Translations under genes and position numbers: made by a program
Part shown: positions 38,950 through 53,600 of the stretch, piece after piece
Numbering within the stretch: the first letter of the stretch is position 1
Layout: each line of letters begins with the position of its first letter
DNA from: Limanda limanda
Taxonomy: Eukaryota; Chordata; Actinopteri; Pleuronectiformes; Pleuronectidae
Assembly (NCBI RefSeq): GCF_963576545.1
Contig: NW_026870558.1
Coordinates: 1-64,000, forward strand
Direction of reading: 5' to 3'
DNA: 64,000 nt
The notes under the pieces: generated by a model
Seen by the model: only the letters and a program-made list of their open reading frames with translations
Databases searched by the model: none
Told to the model about the DNA's origin: nothing

Positions 38950-41900
38950 GAGATATTCTTGAATAACTTTTTTTGTGAAGGTCGGAGAGACTTGGAAAGT
39001 GGTTGCATCTGGACTAATTTGGGTCCTGCAGATCGATTGGTACCATCCCCGAGCTTGTACGACCTTCGGAAGAGGTCGACCGACGAAATTCCCCCAAATC
39101 TGAGGAGATATTCTTGAATAACTTTTTTTGTGAAGGTCGGAGAGACTTGCAAGTAGGCTCTACCCCCACTAAATGGGGTAGCGCGCATCGATCAGTACCA
39201 TCCTTGAGCTTCTCCGACTTTCGGAAGGGTTAGGGTTAGGGTTAGGGATGAAAGCACATAGGAGAAAGAGATATTCTTGAATAACTTTTTTTGTGAAGGT
39301 CGGAGAGACTTGGAAAGTGGTTGCATCTGGACTAATTTGGGTCCTGCGGATCGATTGGTACCATCCCCGAGCTTGTACGACCTTTGGAAAAGGTCGACCG
39401 ACGAAATTCCCCCAAATCTGAGGAGATATTCTTGAATAACTTTTTTTGTGAAGGTCGGAGAGACTTGCAAGTAGGCTCTACCCCCACTAAATGGGGTTGC
39501 GCGCATCGATCAGTACCATCCTTGAGCTTCTCCGACTTTCGGAAGGGTTAGGGTTAGGGTTAGGGATGAAAGCACATAGGAGAAAGAGATATTCTTGAAT
39601 AACTTTTTTTGTGAAGGTCGGAGAGACTTGCAAGTAGGCTCTACCCCCACTAAATGGGGTAGCGCGCATCGATCGGTACCATCCTTGAGCTTCTCCGACT
39701 TTCGGAAGGGTTAGGGTTAGGGTTAGGGATGAAAGCACATAGGAGAAAGAGATATTCTTGAATAACTTTTTTTGTGAAGGTCGGAGAGACTTGGAAAGTG
39801 GTTTCATCTGGACTAATTTGGGTCCTGCGGATCGATTGGTACCATCCCCGAGCTTGTACGACCTTCGGAAGAGGTCGACCGACGAAATTCCCCCAAATCT
39901 GAGGAGATATTCTTGAATAACTTTTTTTGTGAAGGTCGGAGAGACTTGCAAGTAGGCTCTACCCCCACTAAATGGGGTTGCGCGCATCGATCAGTACCAT
40001 CCTTGAGCTTCTCCGACTTTCGGAAGGGTTAGGGTTAGGGTTAGGGATGAAAGCACATAGGAGAAAGAGATATTCTTGAATAACTTTTTTTGTGAAGGTC
40101 GGAGAGACTTGCAAGTAGGCTCTACCCCCACTAAATGGGGTAGCGCACATCGATCGGTACCATCCTTGAGCTTCTCCGACTTTCGGAAGGGTTAGGGTTA
40201 GGGTTAGGGATGAAAGCACATAGGAGAAAGAGATATTCTTGAATAACTTTTTTTGTGAAGGTCGGAGAGACTTGGAAAGTGGTTGCATCTGGACTAATTT
40301 GGGTCCTGCGGATCGATTGGTACCATCCCCGAGCTTGTACGACCTTCGGAAGAGGTCGACCGACGAAATTCCCCCAAATCTGAGGAGATATTCTTGAATA
40401 ACTTTTTTTGTGAAGGTCGGAGAGACTTGCAAGTAGGCTCTACCCCCACTAAATGGGGTAGCACGCATCGATCGGTACCATCCTTGAGCTTCTCCGACTT
40501 TCGGAAGGGTTAGGGTTAGGGTTAGGGATGAAAGCACATAGGAGAAAGAGATATTCTTGAATAACTTTTTTTGTGAAGGTCGGAGAGACTTGCAAGTAGG
40601 CTCTACCCCCACTAAATGGGGTTGCGCGCATCGATCAGTACCATCCTTGAGCTTCTCCGACTTTCGGAAGGGTTAGGGTTAGGGTTAGGGATGAAAGCAC
40701 ATAGGAGAAAGAGATATTCTTGAATAACTTTTTTTGTGAAGGTCGGAGAGACTTGCAAGTAGGCTCTACCCCCACTAAATGGGGTAGCGCGCATCGATCG
40801 GTACCATCCTTGAGCTTCTCCGACTTTCGGAAGGGTTAGGGTTAGGGTTAGGGATGAAAGCACATAGGAGAAAGAGATATTCTTGAATAACTTTTTTTGT
40901 GAAGGTCGGAGAGACTTGGAAAGTGGTTGCATCTGGACTAATTTGGGTCCTGCAGATCGATTGGTACCATCCCCGAGCTTGTACGACCTTCGGAAGAGGT
41001 CGACCGACGAAATTCCCCCAAATCTGAGGAGATATTCTTGAATAACTTTTTTTGTGAAGGTCGGAGAGACTTGCAAGTAGGCTCTACCCCCACTAAATGG
41101 GGTAGCGCGCATCGATCAGTACCATCCTTGAGCTTCTCCGACTTTCGGAAGGGTTAGGGTTAGGGTTAGGGATGAAAGCACATAGGAGAAAGAGATATTC
41201 TTGAATAACTTTTTTTGTGAAGGTCGGAGAGACTTGGAAAGTGGTTGCATCTGGACTAATTTGGGTCCTGCGGATCGATTGGTACCATCCCCGAGCTTGT
41301 ACGACCTTTGGAAAAGGTCGACCGACGAAATTCCCCCAAATCTGAGGAGATATTCTTGAATAACTTTTTTTGTGAAGGTCGGAGAGACTTGCAAGTAGGC
41401 TCTACCCCCACTAAATGGGGTTGCGCGCATCGATCAGTACCATCCTTGAGCTTCTCCGACTTTCGGAAGGGTTAGGGTTAGGGTTAGGGATGAAAGCACA
41501 TAGGAGAAAGAGATATTCTTGAATAACTTTTTTTGTGAAGGTCGGAGAGACTTGCAAGTAGGCTCTACCCCCACTAAATGGGGTAGCGCGCATCGATCGG
41601 TACCATCCTTGAGCTTCTCCGACTTTCGGAAGGGTTAGGGTTAGGGTTAGGGATGAAAGCACATAGGAGAAAGAGATATTCTTGAATAACTTTTTTTGTG
41701 AAGGTCGGAGAGACTTGGAAAGTGGTTTCATCTGGACTAATTTGGGTCCTGCGGATCGATTGGTACCATCCCCGAGCTTGTACGACCTTCGGAAGAGGTC
41801 GACCGACGAAATTCCCCCAAATCTGAGGAGATATTCTTGAATAACTTTTTTTGTGAAGGTCGGAGAGACTTGCAAGTAGGCTCTACCCCCACTAAATGGG

Positions 41901-42797
41901 GTTGCGCGCATCGATCAGTACCATCCTTGAGCTTCTCCGACTTTCGGAAGGGTTAGGGTTAGGGTTAGGGATGAAAGCACATAGGAGAAAGAGATATTCT
42001 TGAATAACTTTTTTTGTGAAGGTCGGAGAGACTTGCAAGTAGGCTCTACCCCCACTAAATGGGGTAGCGCACATCGATCGGTACCATCCTTGAGCTTCTC
42101 CGACTTTCGGAAGGGTTAGGGTTAGGGTTAGGGATGAAAGCACATAGGAGAAAGAGATATTCTTGAATAACTTTTTTTGTGAAGGTCGGAGAGACTTGGA
42201 AAGTGGTTGCATCTGGACTAATTTGGGTCCTGCGGATCGATTGGTACCATCCCCGAGCTTGTACGACCTTCGGAAGAGGTCGACCGACGAAATTCCCCCA
42301 AATCTGAGGAGATATTCTTGAATAACTTTTTTTGTGAAGGTCGGAGAGACTTGCAAGTAGGCTCTACCCCCACTAAATGGGGTAGCACGCATCGATCGGT
42401 ACCATCCTTGAGCTTCTCCGACTTTCGGAAGGGTTAGGGTTAGGGTTAGGGATGAAAGCACATAGGAGAAAGAGATATTCTTGAATAACTTTTTTTGTGA
42501 AGGTCGGAGAGACTTGCAAGTAGGCTCTACCCCCACTAAATGGGGTAGCGCGCATCGATCGGTACCATCCTTGAGCTTCTCCGACTTTCGGAAGGGTTAG
42601 GGTTAGGGTTAGGGATGAAAGCACATAGGAGAAAGAGATATTCTTGAATAACTTTTTTTGTGAAGGTCGGAGAGACTTGCAAGTAGGCTCTGCCCCCACT
42701 AAATGGGGTAGCGCGCATCGATCGGTACCATCCTTGAGCTTCTCCGACTTTCGGAAGGGTTAGGGTTAGGGTTAGGGATGAAAGCACATAGGAGAAA
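38950..42797 (+). repeat. Tandem 1,924-bp higher-order unit, two copies
   Basis: B monomers start at 38950, 39268, 39749, 40230, then 40874, 41192, 41673, 42154, with A runs 1-2-2-3 in both halves. Matching B variants line up at 1,924 bp: CCTGCAG (38950 and 40874), CCTTTGGAAAAGG (39268 and 41192) and GGTTTC (39749 and 41673). The first half is also the continuation of the block copied near 61.5 kb, where only one copy exists up to about 63 kb. Confidence 0.9.
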
Positions 42798-45700
42798 GAG
42801 ATATTCTTGAATAACTTTTTTTGTGAAGGTCGGAGAGACTTGGAAAGTGGTTGCATCTGGACTAATTTGGGTCCTGCGGATCGATTGGTACCATCCCCGA
42901 GCTTGTATGACCTTCGGAAGAGGTCGACCGACGAAATTCCCCCAAATCTGAGGAGATATTCTTGAATTACTTTTTTTGTGAAGGTCGGAGAGACTTGCAA
43001 GTAGGCTCTACCCCCACTAAATGGGGTTGCGCGCATCGATCGGTACCATCCTTGAGCTTCTCCGACTTTCGGAAGGGTTAGGGTTAGGGTTAGGGATGAA
43101 AGCACATAGGAGAAAGAGATATTCTTGAATAACTTTTTTTGTGAAGGTCGGAGAGACTTGCAAGTAGGCTCTACCCCCACTAAATGGGGTTGCGCGCATC
43201 GATCGGTACCATCCTTGAGCTTCTCCGACTTTCGGAAGGGTTAGGGTTAGGGTTAGGGATGAAAGCACATAGGAGAAAGAGATATTCTTGAATAACTTTT
43301 TTTGTGAAGGTCGGAGAGACTTGGAAAGTGGTTGCATCTGGACTAATTTGGGTCCTGCGGATCGATTGGTACCATCCCCGAGCTTGTACGACCTTCGGAA
43401 GAGGTCGACCGACGAAATTCCCCCAAATCTGAGGAGATATTCTTGAATTACTTTTTTTGTGAAGGTCGGAGAGACTTGCAAGTAGGCTCTACCCCCACTA
43501 AATGGGGTTGCGCGCATCGATCGGTACCATCCTTGAGCTTCTCCGACTTTCGGAAGGGTTAGGGTTAGGGTTAGGGATGAAAGCACATAGGAGAAAGAGA
43601 TATTCTTGAATAACTTTTTTTGTGAAGGTCGGAGAGACTTGCAAGTAGGCTCTACCCCCACTAAATGGGGTTGCGCGCATCGATCGGTACCATCCTTGAG
43701 CTTCTCCGACTTTCGGAAGGGTTAGGGTTAGGGTTAGGGATGAAAGCACATAGGAGAAAGAGATATTCTTGAATAACTTTTTTTGTGAAGGTCGGAGAGA
43801 CTTGCAAGTAGGCTCTACCCCCACTAAATGTGGTAGCGCGCATCGATCGGTACCATCCTTGAGCTTCTCCGACTTTCGGAAGGGTTAGGGTTAGGGTTAG
43901 GGATGAAAGCACATAGGAGAAAGAGATATTCTTGAATAACTTTTTTTGTGAAGGTCGGAGAGACTTGCAAGTAGGCTCTACCCCCACTAAATGGGGTAGC
44001 GCGCATCGATCGGTACCATCCTTGAGCTTCTCCGACTTTCGGAAGGGTTAGGGTTAGGGTTAGGGATGAAAGCACATAGGAGAAAGAGATATTCTTGAAT
44101 AACTTTTTTTGTGAAGGTCGGAGAGACTTGCAAGTAGGCTCTACCCCCACTAAATGGGGTAGCGCGCATCGATCGGTACCATCCTTGAGCTTCTCCGACT
44201 TTCGGAAGGGTTAGGGTTAGGGTTAGGGATGAAAGCACATAGGAGAAAGAGATATTCTTGAATAACTTTTTTTGTGAAGGTCGGAGAGACTTGCAAGTAG
44301 GCTCTGCCCCCACTAAATGGGGTAGCGCGCATCGATCGGTACCATCCTTGAGCTTCTCCGACTTTCGGAAGGGTTAGGGTTAGGGTTAGGGATGAAAGCA
44401 CATAGGAGAAAGAGATATTCTTGAATAACTTTTTTTGTGAAGGTCGGAGAGACTTGGAAAGTGGTTGCATCTGGACTAATTTGGGTCCTGCGGATCGATT
44501 GGTACCATCCCCGAGCTTGTATGACCTTCGGAAGAGGTCGACCGACGAAATTCCCCCAAATCTGAGGAGATATTCTTGAATTACTTTTTTTGTGAAGGTC
44601 GGAGAGACTTGCAAGTAGGCTCTACCCCCACTAAATGGGGTTGCGCGCATCGATCGGTACCATCCTTGAGCTTCTCCGACTTTCGGAAGGGTTAGGGTTA
44701 GGGTTAGGGATGAAAGCACATAGGAGAAAGAGATATTCTTGAATAACTTTTTTTGTGAAGGTCGGAGAGACTTGCAAGTAGGCTCTACCCCCACTAAATG
44801 GGGTTGCGCGCATCGATCGGTACCATCCTTGAGCTTCTCCGACTTTCGGAAGGGTTAGGGTTAGGGTTAGGGATGAAAGCACATAGGAGAAAGAGATATT
44901 CTTGAATAACTTTTTTTGTGAAGGTCGGAGAGACTTGGAAAGTGGTTGCATCTGGACTAATTTGGGTCCTGCGGATCGATTGGTACCATCCCCGAGCTTG
45001 TACGACCTTCGGAAGAGGTCGACCGACGAAATTCCCCCAAATCTGAGGAGATATTCTTGAATTACTTTTTTTGTGAAGGTCGGAGAGACTTGCAAGTAGG
45101 CTCTACCCCCACTAAATGGGGTTGCGCGCATCGATCGGTACCATCCTTGAGCTTCTCCGACTTTCGGAAGGGTTAGGGTTAGGGTTAGGGATGAAAGCAC
45201 ATAGGAGAAAGAGATATTCTTGAATAACTTTTTTTGTGAAGGTCGGAGAGACTTGCAAGTAGGCTCTACCCCCACTAAATGGGGTTGCGCGCATCGATCG
45301 GTACCATCCTTGAGCTTCTCCGACTTTCGGAAGGGTTAGGGTTAGGGTTAGGGATGAAAGCACATAGGAGAAAGAGATATTCTTGAATAACTTTTTTTGT
45401 GAAGGTCGGAGAGACTTGCAAGTAGGCTCTACCCCCACTAAATGTGGTAGCGCGCATCGATCGGTACCATCCTTGAGCTTCTCCGACTTTCGGAAGGGTT
45501 AGGGTTAGGGTTAGGGATGAAAGCACATAGGAGAAAGAGATATTCTTGAATAACTTTTTTTGTGAAGGTCGGAGAGACTTGCAAGTAGGCTCTACCCCCA
45601 CTAAATGGGGTAGCGCGCATCGATCGGTACCATCCTTGAGCTTCTCCGACTTTCGGAAGGGTTAGGGTTAGGGTTAGGGATGAAAGCACATAGGAGAAAG

Positions 45701-45862
45701 AGATATTCTTGAATAACTTTTTTTGTGAAGGTCGGAGAGACTTGCAAGTAGGCTCTACCCCCACTAAATGGGGTAGCGCGCATCGATCGGTACCATCCTT
45801 GAGCTTCTCCGACTTTCGGAAGGGTTAGGGTTAGGGTTAGGGATGAAAGCACATAGGAGAAA
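42798..45862 (+). repeat. 1,614-bp higher-order duplication
   Basis: B monomers start at 42798, 43279, 44412 and 44893, with A runs 2, 6, 2 and 5. The pair at 42798 and 43279 is repeated at 44412 and 44893: the first of each pair has GTATGACC, and both pairs are followed by A monomers with AATTAC cores and then GGGGTT and AAATGTGG variants. The same pair also appears at 51789 and 52270 (offset 8,991) and at 14416 and 14897 (offset 28,382), so this motif has spread to four places in the window. Confidence 0.88.
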
Positions 45863-48800
45863 GAGATATTCTTGAATAACTTTTTTTGTGAAGGTCGGAG
45901 AGACTTGGAAAGTGGTTGCATCTGGACTAATTTGGGTCCTGCGGATCGATTGGTACCATCCTCGAGCTTGTACGACCTTCTGAAGAGGTCGACCGACGAA
46001 ATTCCCCCAAATCTGAGGAGATATTCTTGAATAACTTTTTTTGTGAAGGTCGGAGAGACTTGCAAGTAGGCTCTACCCCCACTAAATGGGGTAGCGCGCA
46101 TCGATCGGTACCATCCTTGAGCTTCTCCGACTTTCGGAAGGGTTAGGGTTAGGGTTAGGGATGAAAGCACATAGGAGAAAGAGATATTCTTGAATAACTT
46201 TTTTTGTGAAGGTCGGAGAGACTTGCAAGTAGGCTCTACCCCCACTAAATGGGGTAGCGCGCATCGATCGGTACCATCCTTGAGCTTCTCCGACTTTCGG
46301 AAGGGTTAGGGTTAGGGTTAGGGATGAAAGCACATAGGAGAAAGAGATATTCTTGAATAACTTTTTTTGTGAAGGTCGGAGAGACTTGCAAGTAGGCTCT
46401 ACCCCCACTAAATGGGGTAGCGCGCATCGATCGGTACCATCCTTGAGCTTCTCCGACTTTCGGAAGGGTTAGGGTTAGGGTTAGGGATGAAAGCACATAG
46501 GAGAAAGAGATATTCTTGAATAACTTTTTTTGTGAAGGTCGGAGAGACTTGGAAAGTGGTTGCATCTGGACTAATTTGGGTCCTGCAGATCGATTGGTAC
46601 CATCCCCGAGCTTGTACGACCTTCGGAAGAGGTCGACCGACGAAATTCCCCCAAATCTGAGGAGATATTCTTGAATAACTTTTTTTGTGAAGGTCGGAGA
46701 GACTTGCAAGTAGGCTCTACCCCCACTAAATGGGGTTGCGCGCATCGATCAGTACCATCCTTGAGCTTCTCCGACTTTTGGAAGGGTTAGGGTTAGGGTT
46801 AGGGATGAAAGCACATAGGAGAAAGAGATATTCTTGAATAACTTTTTTTGTGAAGGTCGGAGAGACTTGCAAGTAGGCTCTACCCCCACTAAATGGGGTA
46901 GCGCGCATCGATCGGTACCATCCTTGAGCTTCTCCGACTTTCGGAAGGGTTAGGGTTAGGGTTAGGGATGAAAGCACATAGGAGAAAGAGATATTCTTGA
47001 ATAACTTTTTTGTGAAGGTCGGAGAGACTTGCAAGTAGGCTCTACCCCCACTAAATGGGGTAGCGCGCATCGATCGGTACCATCCTTGAGCTTCTCCGAC
47101 TTTCGGAAGGGTTAGGGTTAGGGTTAGGGATGAAAGCACATAGGAGAAAGAGATATTCTTGAATAACTTTTTTTGTGAAGGTCGGAGAGACTTGCAAGTA
47201 GGCTCTACCCCCACTAAATGGGGTAACGCGCATCGATCGGTACCATCCTTGAGCTTCTCCGACTTTCGGAAGGGTTAGGGTTAGGGTTAGGGATGAAAGC
47301 ACATAGGAGAAAGAGATATTCTTGAATAACTTTTTTTGTGAAGGTCGGAGAGACTTGGAAAGTGGTTGCATCTGGACTAATTTGGGTCCTGCGGATCGAT
47401 TAGTACCATCCCCGAGCTTGTACGACCTTCGGAAGAGGTCGACCGACGAAATTCCCCCAAATCTGAGGAGATATTCTTGAATAACTTTTTTTGTGAAGGT
47501 CGGAGAGACTTGCAAGTAGGCTCTACCCCCACTAAATGGGGTTGCGCGCATCGATCGGTACCATCCTTGAGCTTCTCCGACTTTCGGAAGGGTTAGGGTT
47601 AGGGTTAGGGATGAAAGCACATAGGAGAAAGAGATATTCTTGAATAACTTTTTTTGTGAAGGTCGGAGAGACTTGCAAGTAGGCTCTACCCCCACTAAAT
47701 GGGGTAGCGCGCATCGATCGGTACCATCCTTGAGCTTCTCCGACTTTCGGAAGGGTTAGGGTTAGGGATGAAAGCACATAGGAGAAAGAGATATTCTTGA
47801 ATAACTTTTTTTGTGAAGGTCGGAGAGACTTGGAAAGTGGTTGCATCTGGACTAATTTGGGTCCTGCGGATCGATTGGTACCATCCCCGAGCTTGTACGA
47901 CCTTCGGAAGAGGTCGACCGACGAAATTCCCCCAAATCTGAGGAGATATTCTTGAATAACTTTTTTTGTGAAGGTCGGAGAGACTTGCAAGTAGGCTCTA
48001 CCCCCACTAAATGGGGTTGCGCGCATCGATCGGTACCATCCTTGAGCTTCTCCGACTTTCGGAAGGGTTAGGGTTAGGGTTAGGGATGAAAGCACATAGG
48101 AGAAAGAGATATTCTTGAATAACTTTTTTTGTGAAGGTCGGAGAGACTTGCAAGTAGGCTCTACCCCCACTAAATGGGGTAGCGCGCATCGATCGGTACC
48201 ATCCTTGAGCTTCTCCGACTTTCGGAAGGGTTAGGGTTAGGGATGAAAGCACATAGGAGAAAGAGATATTCTTGAATAACTTTTTTTGTGAAGGTCGGAG
48301 AGACTTGGAAAGTGGTTGCATCTGGACTAATTTGGGTCCTGCGGATCGATTGGTACCATCCCCGAGCTTGTACGACCTTCGGAAGAGGTCGACCGACGAA
48401 ATTCCCCCAAATCTGAGGAGATATTCTTGAATAACTTTTTTTGTGAAGGTCGGAGAGACTTGCAAGTAGGCTCTACCCCCACTAAATGGGGTTGCGCGCA
48501 TCGATCAGTACCATCCTTGAGCTTCTCCGACTTTCGGAAGGGTTAGGGTTAGGGTTAGGGATGAAAGCACATAGGAGAAAGAGATATTCTTGAATAACTT
48601 TTTTTGTGAAGGTCGGAGAGACTTGCAAGTAGGCTCTACCCCCACTAAATGGGGTAGCGCGCATCGATCGGTACCATCCTTGAGCTTCTCCGACTTTCGG
48701 AAGGGTTAGGGTTAGGGATGAAAGCACATAGGAGAAAGAGATATTCTTGAATAACTTTTTTTGTGAAGGTCGGAGAGACTTGCAAGTAGGCTCTACCCCC

Positions 48801-50663
48801 ACTAAATGGGGTAGCGCGCATCGATCGGTACCATCCTTGAGCTTCTCCGACTTTCGGAAGGGTTAGGATTAGGGTTAGGGATGAAAGCACATAGGAGAAA
48901 GAGATATTCTTGAATAACTTTTTTTGTGAAGGTCGGAGAGACTTGCAAGTAGGCTCTACCCCCACTAAATGGGGTAGCGCGCATCGATCGGTACCATCCT
49001 TGAGCTTCTCCGACTTTCGGAAGGGTTAGGGTTAGGGTTAGGGATGAAAGCACATAGGAGAAAGAGATATTCTTGAATAACTTTTTTTGTGAAGGTCGGA
49101 GAGACTTGGAAAGTGGTTGCATCTGGACTAATTTGGGTCCTGCAGATCGATTGGTACCATCCCCGAGCTTGTACGACCTTCGGAAGAGGTCGACCGACGA
49201 AATTCCCCCAAATCTGAGGAGATATTCTTGAATAACTTTTTTTGTGAAGGTCGGAGAGACTTGCAAGTAGGCTCTACCCCCACTAAATGGGGTAGCGCGC
49301 ATCGATCGGTACCATCCTTGAGCTTCTCCGACTTTCGGAAGGGTTAGGGTTAGGGTTAGGGATGAAAGCACATAGGAGAAAGAGATATTCTTGAATAACT
49401 TTTTTTGTGAAGGTCGGAGAGACTTGCAAGTAGGCTCTACCCCCACTAAATGGGGTAGCGCGCATCGATCGGTACCATCCTTGAGCTTCTCCGACTTTCG
49501 GAAGGGTTAGGGTTAGGGTTAGGGATGAAAGCACATAGGAGAAAGAGATATTCTTGAATAACTTTTTTTGTGAAGGTCGGAGAGACTTGGAAAGTGGTTG
49601 CATCTGGACTAATTTGGGTCCTGCGGATCGATTGGTACCATCCCCGAGCTTGTACGACCTTCGGAAGAGGTCGACCGACGAAATTCCCCCAAATCTGAGG
49701 AGATATTCTTGAATAACTTTTTTTGTGAAGGTCGGAGAGACTTGCAAGTAGGCTCTACCCCCACTAAATGGGGTTGCGCGCATCGATCGGTACCATCCTT
49801 GAGCTTCTCCGACTTTCGGAAGGGTTAGGGTTAGGGTTAGGGATGAAAGCACATAGGAGAAAGAGATATTCTTGAATAACTTTTTTTGTGAAGGTCGGAG
49901 AGACTTGCAAGTAGGCTCTACCCCCACTAAATGGGGTAGCGCGCATCGATCGGTACCATCCTTGAGCTTCTCCGACTTTCGGAAGGGTTAGGGTTAGGGT
50001 TAGGGATGAAAGCACATAGGAGAAAGAGATATTCTTGAATAACTTTTTTTGTGAAGGTCGGAGAGACTTGCAAATAGGCTCTACCCCCACTAAATGGGGT
50101 AGCGCGCATCGATCGGTACCATCCTTGAGCTTCTCCGACTTTCGGAAGGGTTAGGGTTAGGGATGAAAGCACATAGGAGAAAGAGATATTCTTGAATAAC
50201 TTTTTTTGTGAAGGTCGGAGAGACTTGGAAAGTGGTTGCATCTGGACTAATTTGGGTCCTGCAGATCGATTGGTACCATCCCCGAGCTTGTACGACCTTC
50301 GGAAGAGGTCGACCGACGAAATTCCCCCAAATCTGAGGAGATATTCTTGAATAACTTTTTTTGTGAAGGTCGGAGAGACTTGCAAGTAGGCTCTACCCCC
50401 ACTAAATGGGGTTGCGCGCATCGATCAGTACCATCCTTGAGCTTCTCCGACTTTTGGAAGGGTTAGGGTTAGGGTTAGGGATGAAAGCACATAGGAGAAA
50501 GAGATATTCTTGAATAACTTTTTTTGTGAAGGTCGGAGAGACTTGCAAGTAGGCTCTACCCCCACTAAATGGGGTAGCGCGCATCGATCGGTACCATCCT
50601 TGAGCTTCTCCGACTTTCGGAAGGGTTAGGGTTAGGGTTAGGGATGAAAGCACATAGGAGAAA
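45863..50663 (+). repeat. Region rich in truncated telomeric tracts
   Basis: B monomers start at 45863, 46507, 47313, 47788, 48263, 49064, 49545 and 50183, with A runs 3, 4, 2, 2, 4, 2, 3 and 2. Four of the fourteen three-tract A monomers lie here (tracts at 47753, 48228, 48703 and 50148). The A monomer at 48738-48900 has G to A at 48868, which breaks one G tract. The B at 45863 has CCTCGAGC in place of CCCCGAGC. From 44893 to about 47.4 kb the run string 5-3-4 follows that at 14897. Confidence 0.88.
48738..48900 (+). repeat. A monomer with point-mutated telomeric tract
   Basis: Base 48868 is A where other A monomers have the third G of the second G3 tract, so the motif reads GGGTTAGGATTAGGG and then continues normally. 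It is the only point change I found in any telomeric tract of the window. It removes one of the four G3 tracts and disrupts both TTAGGGTTA sites. Confidence 0.9.
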
Positions 50664-53600
50664 GAGATATTCTTGAATAACTTTTTTTGTGAAGGTCGGA
50701 GAGACTTGGAAAGTGGTTTCATCTGGACTAATTTGGGTCCTGCGGATCGATTGGTACCATCCCCGAGCTTGTACGACCTTCGGAAGAGGTCGACCGACGA
50801 AATTCCCCCAAATCTGAGGAGATATTCTTGAATAACTTTTTTTGTGAAGGTCGGAGAGACTTGCAAGTAGGCTCTACCCCCACTAAATGGGGTTGCGCGC
50901 ATCGATCAGTACCATCCTTGAGCTTCTCCGACTTTCGGAAGGGTTAGGGTTAGGGTTAGGGATGAAAGCACATAGGAGAAAGAGATATTCTTGAATAACT
51001 TTTTTTGTGAAGGTCGGAGAGACTTGCAAGTAGGCTCTACCCCCACTAAATGGGGTAGCGCACATCGATCGGTACCATCCTTGAGCTTCTCCGACTTTCG
51101 GAAGGGTTAGGGTTAGGGTTAGGGATGAAAGCACATAGGAGAAAGAGATATTCTTGAATAACTTTTTTTGTGAAGGTCGGAGAGACTTGGAAAGTGGTTG
51201 CATCTGGACTAATTTGGGTCCTGCGGATCGATTGGTACCATCCCCGAGCTTGTACGACCTTCGGAAGAGGTCGACCGACGAAATTCCCCCAAATCTGAGG
51301 AGATATTCTTGAATAACTTTTTTTGTGAAGGTCGGAGAGACTTGCAAGTAGGCTCTACCCCCACTAAATGGGGTAGCACGCATCGATCGGTACCATCCTT
51401 GAGCTTCTCCGACTTTCGGAAGGGTTAGGGTTAGGGTTAGGGATGAAAGCACATAGGAGAAAGAGATATTCTTGAATAACTTTTTTTGTGAAGGTCGGAG
51501 AGACTTGCAAGTAGGCTCTACCCCCACTAAATGGGGTAGCGCGCATCGATCGGTACCATCCTTGAGCTTCTCCGACTTTCGGAAGGGTTAGGGTTAGGGT
51601 TAGGGATGAAAGCACATAGGAGAAAGAGATATTCTTGAATAACTTTTTTTGTGAAGGTCGGAGAGACTTGCAAGTAGGCTCTGCCCCCACTAAATGGGGT
51701 AGCGCGCATCGATCGGTACCATCCTTGAGCTTCTCCGACTTTCGGAAGGGTTAGGGTTAGGGTTAGGGATGAAAGCACATAGGAGAAAGAGATATTCTTG
51801 AATAACTTTTTTTGTGAAGGTCGGAGAGACTTGGAAAGTGGTTGCATCTGGACTAATTTGGGTCCTGCGGATCGATTGGTACCATCCCCGAGCTTGTATG
51901 ACCTTCGGAAGAGGTCGACCGACGAAATTCCCCCAAATCTGAGGAGATATTCTTGAATTACTTTTTTTGTGAAGGTCGGAGAGACTTGCAAGTAGGCTCT
52001 ACCCCCACTAAATGGGGTTGCGCGCATCGATCGGTACCATCCTTGAGCTTCTCCGACTTTCGGAAGGGTTAGGGTTAGGGTTAGGGATGAAAGCACATAG
52101 GAGAAAGAGATATTCTTGAATAACTTTTTTTGTGAAGGTCGGAGAGACTTGCAAGTAGGCTCTACCCCCACTAAATGGGGTTGCGCGCATCGATCGGTAC
52201 CATCCTTGAGCTTCTCCGACTTTCGGAAGGGTTAGGGTTAGGGTTAGGGATGAAAGCACATAGGAGAAAGAGATATTCTTGAATAACTTTTTTTGTGAAG
52301 GTCGGAGAGACTTGGAAAGTGGTTGCATCTGGACTAATTTGGGTCCTGCGGATCGATTGGTACCATCCCCGAGCTTGTACGACCTTCGGAAGAGGTCGAC
52401 CGACGAAATTCCCCCAAATCTGAGGAGATATTCTTGAATTACTTTTTTTGTGAAGGTCGGAGAGACTTGCAAGTAGGCTCTACCCCCACTAAATGGGGTT
52501 GCGCGCATCGATCGGTACCATCCTTGAGCTTCTCCGACTTTCGGAAGGGTTAGGGTTAGGGTTAGGGATGAAAGCACATAGGAGAAAGAGATATTCTTGA
52601 ATAACTTTTTTTGTGAAGGTCGGAGAGACTTGCAAGTAGGCTCTACCCCCACTAAATGGGGTTGCGCGCATCGATCGGTACCATCCTTGAGCTTCTCCGA
52701 CTTTCGGAAGGGTTAGGGTTAGGGTTAGGGATGAAAGCACATAGGAGAAAGAGATATTCTTGAATAACTTTTTTTGTGAAGGTCGGAGAGACTTGCAAGT
52801 AGGCTCTACCCCCACTAAATGTGGTAGCGCGCATCGATCGGTACCATCCTTGAGCTTCTCCGACTTTCGGAAGGGTTAGGGTTAGGGTTAGGGATGAAAG
52901 CACATAGGAGAAAGAGATATTCTTGAATAACTTTTTTTGTGAAGGTCGGAGAGACTTGCAAGTAGGCTCTACCCCCACTAAATGGGGTAGCGCGCATCGA
53001 TCGGTACCATCCTTGAGCTTCTCCGACTTTCGGAAGGGTTAGGGTTAGGGTTAGGGATGAAAGCACATAGGAGAAAGAGATATTCTTGAATAACTTTTTT
53101 TGTGAAGGTCGGAGAGACTTGGAAAGTGGTTGCATCTGGACTAATTTGGGTCCTGCGGATCGATTGGTACCATCCCCGAGCTTGTACGACCTTCTGAAGA
53201 GGTCGACCGACGAAATTCCCCCAAATCTGAGGAGATATTCTTGAATAACTTTTTTTGTGAAGGTCGGAGAGACTTGCAAGTAGGCTCTACCCCCACTAAA
53301 TGGGGTAGCGCGCATCGATCGGTACCATCCTTGAGCTTCTCCGACTTTCGGAAGGGTTAGGGTTAGGGTTAGGGATGAAAGCACATAGGAGAAAGAGATA
53401 TTCTTGAATAACTTTTTTTGTGAAGGTCGGAGAGACTTGGAAAGTGGTTGCATCTGGACTAATTTGGGTCCTGCAGATCGATTGGTACCATCCCCGAGCT
53501 TGTACGACCTTCGGAAGAGGTCGACCGACGAAATTCCCCCAAATCTGAGGAGATATTCTTGAATAACTTTTTTTGTGAAGGTCGGAGAGACTTGCAAGTA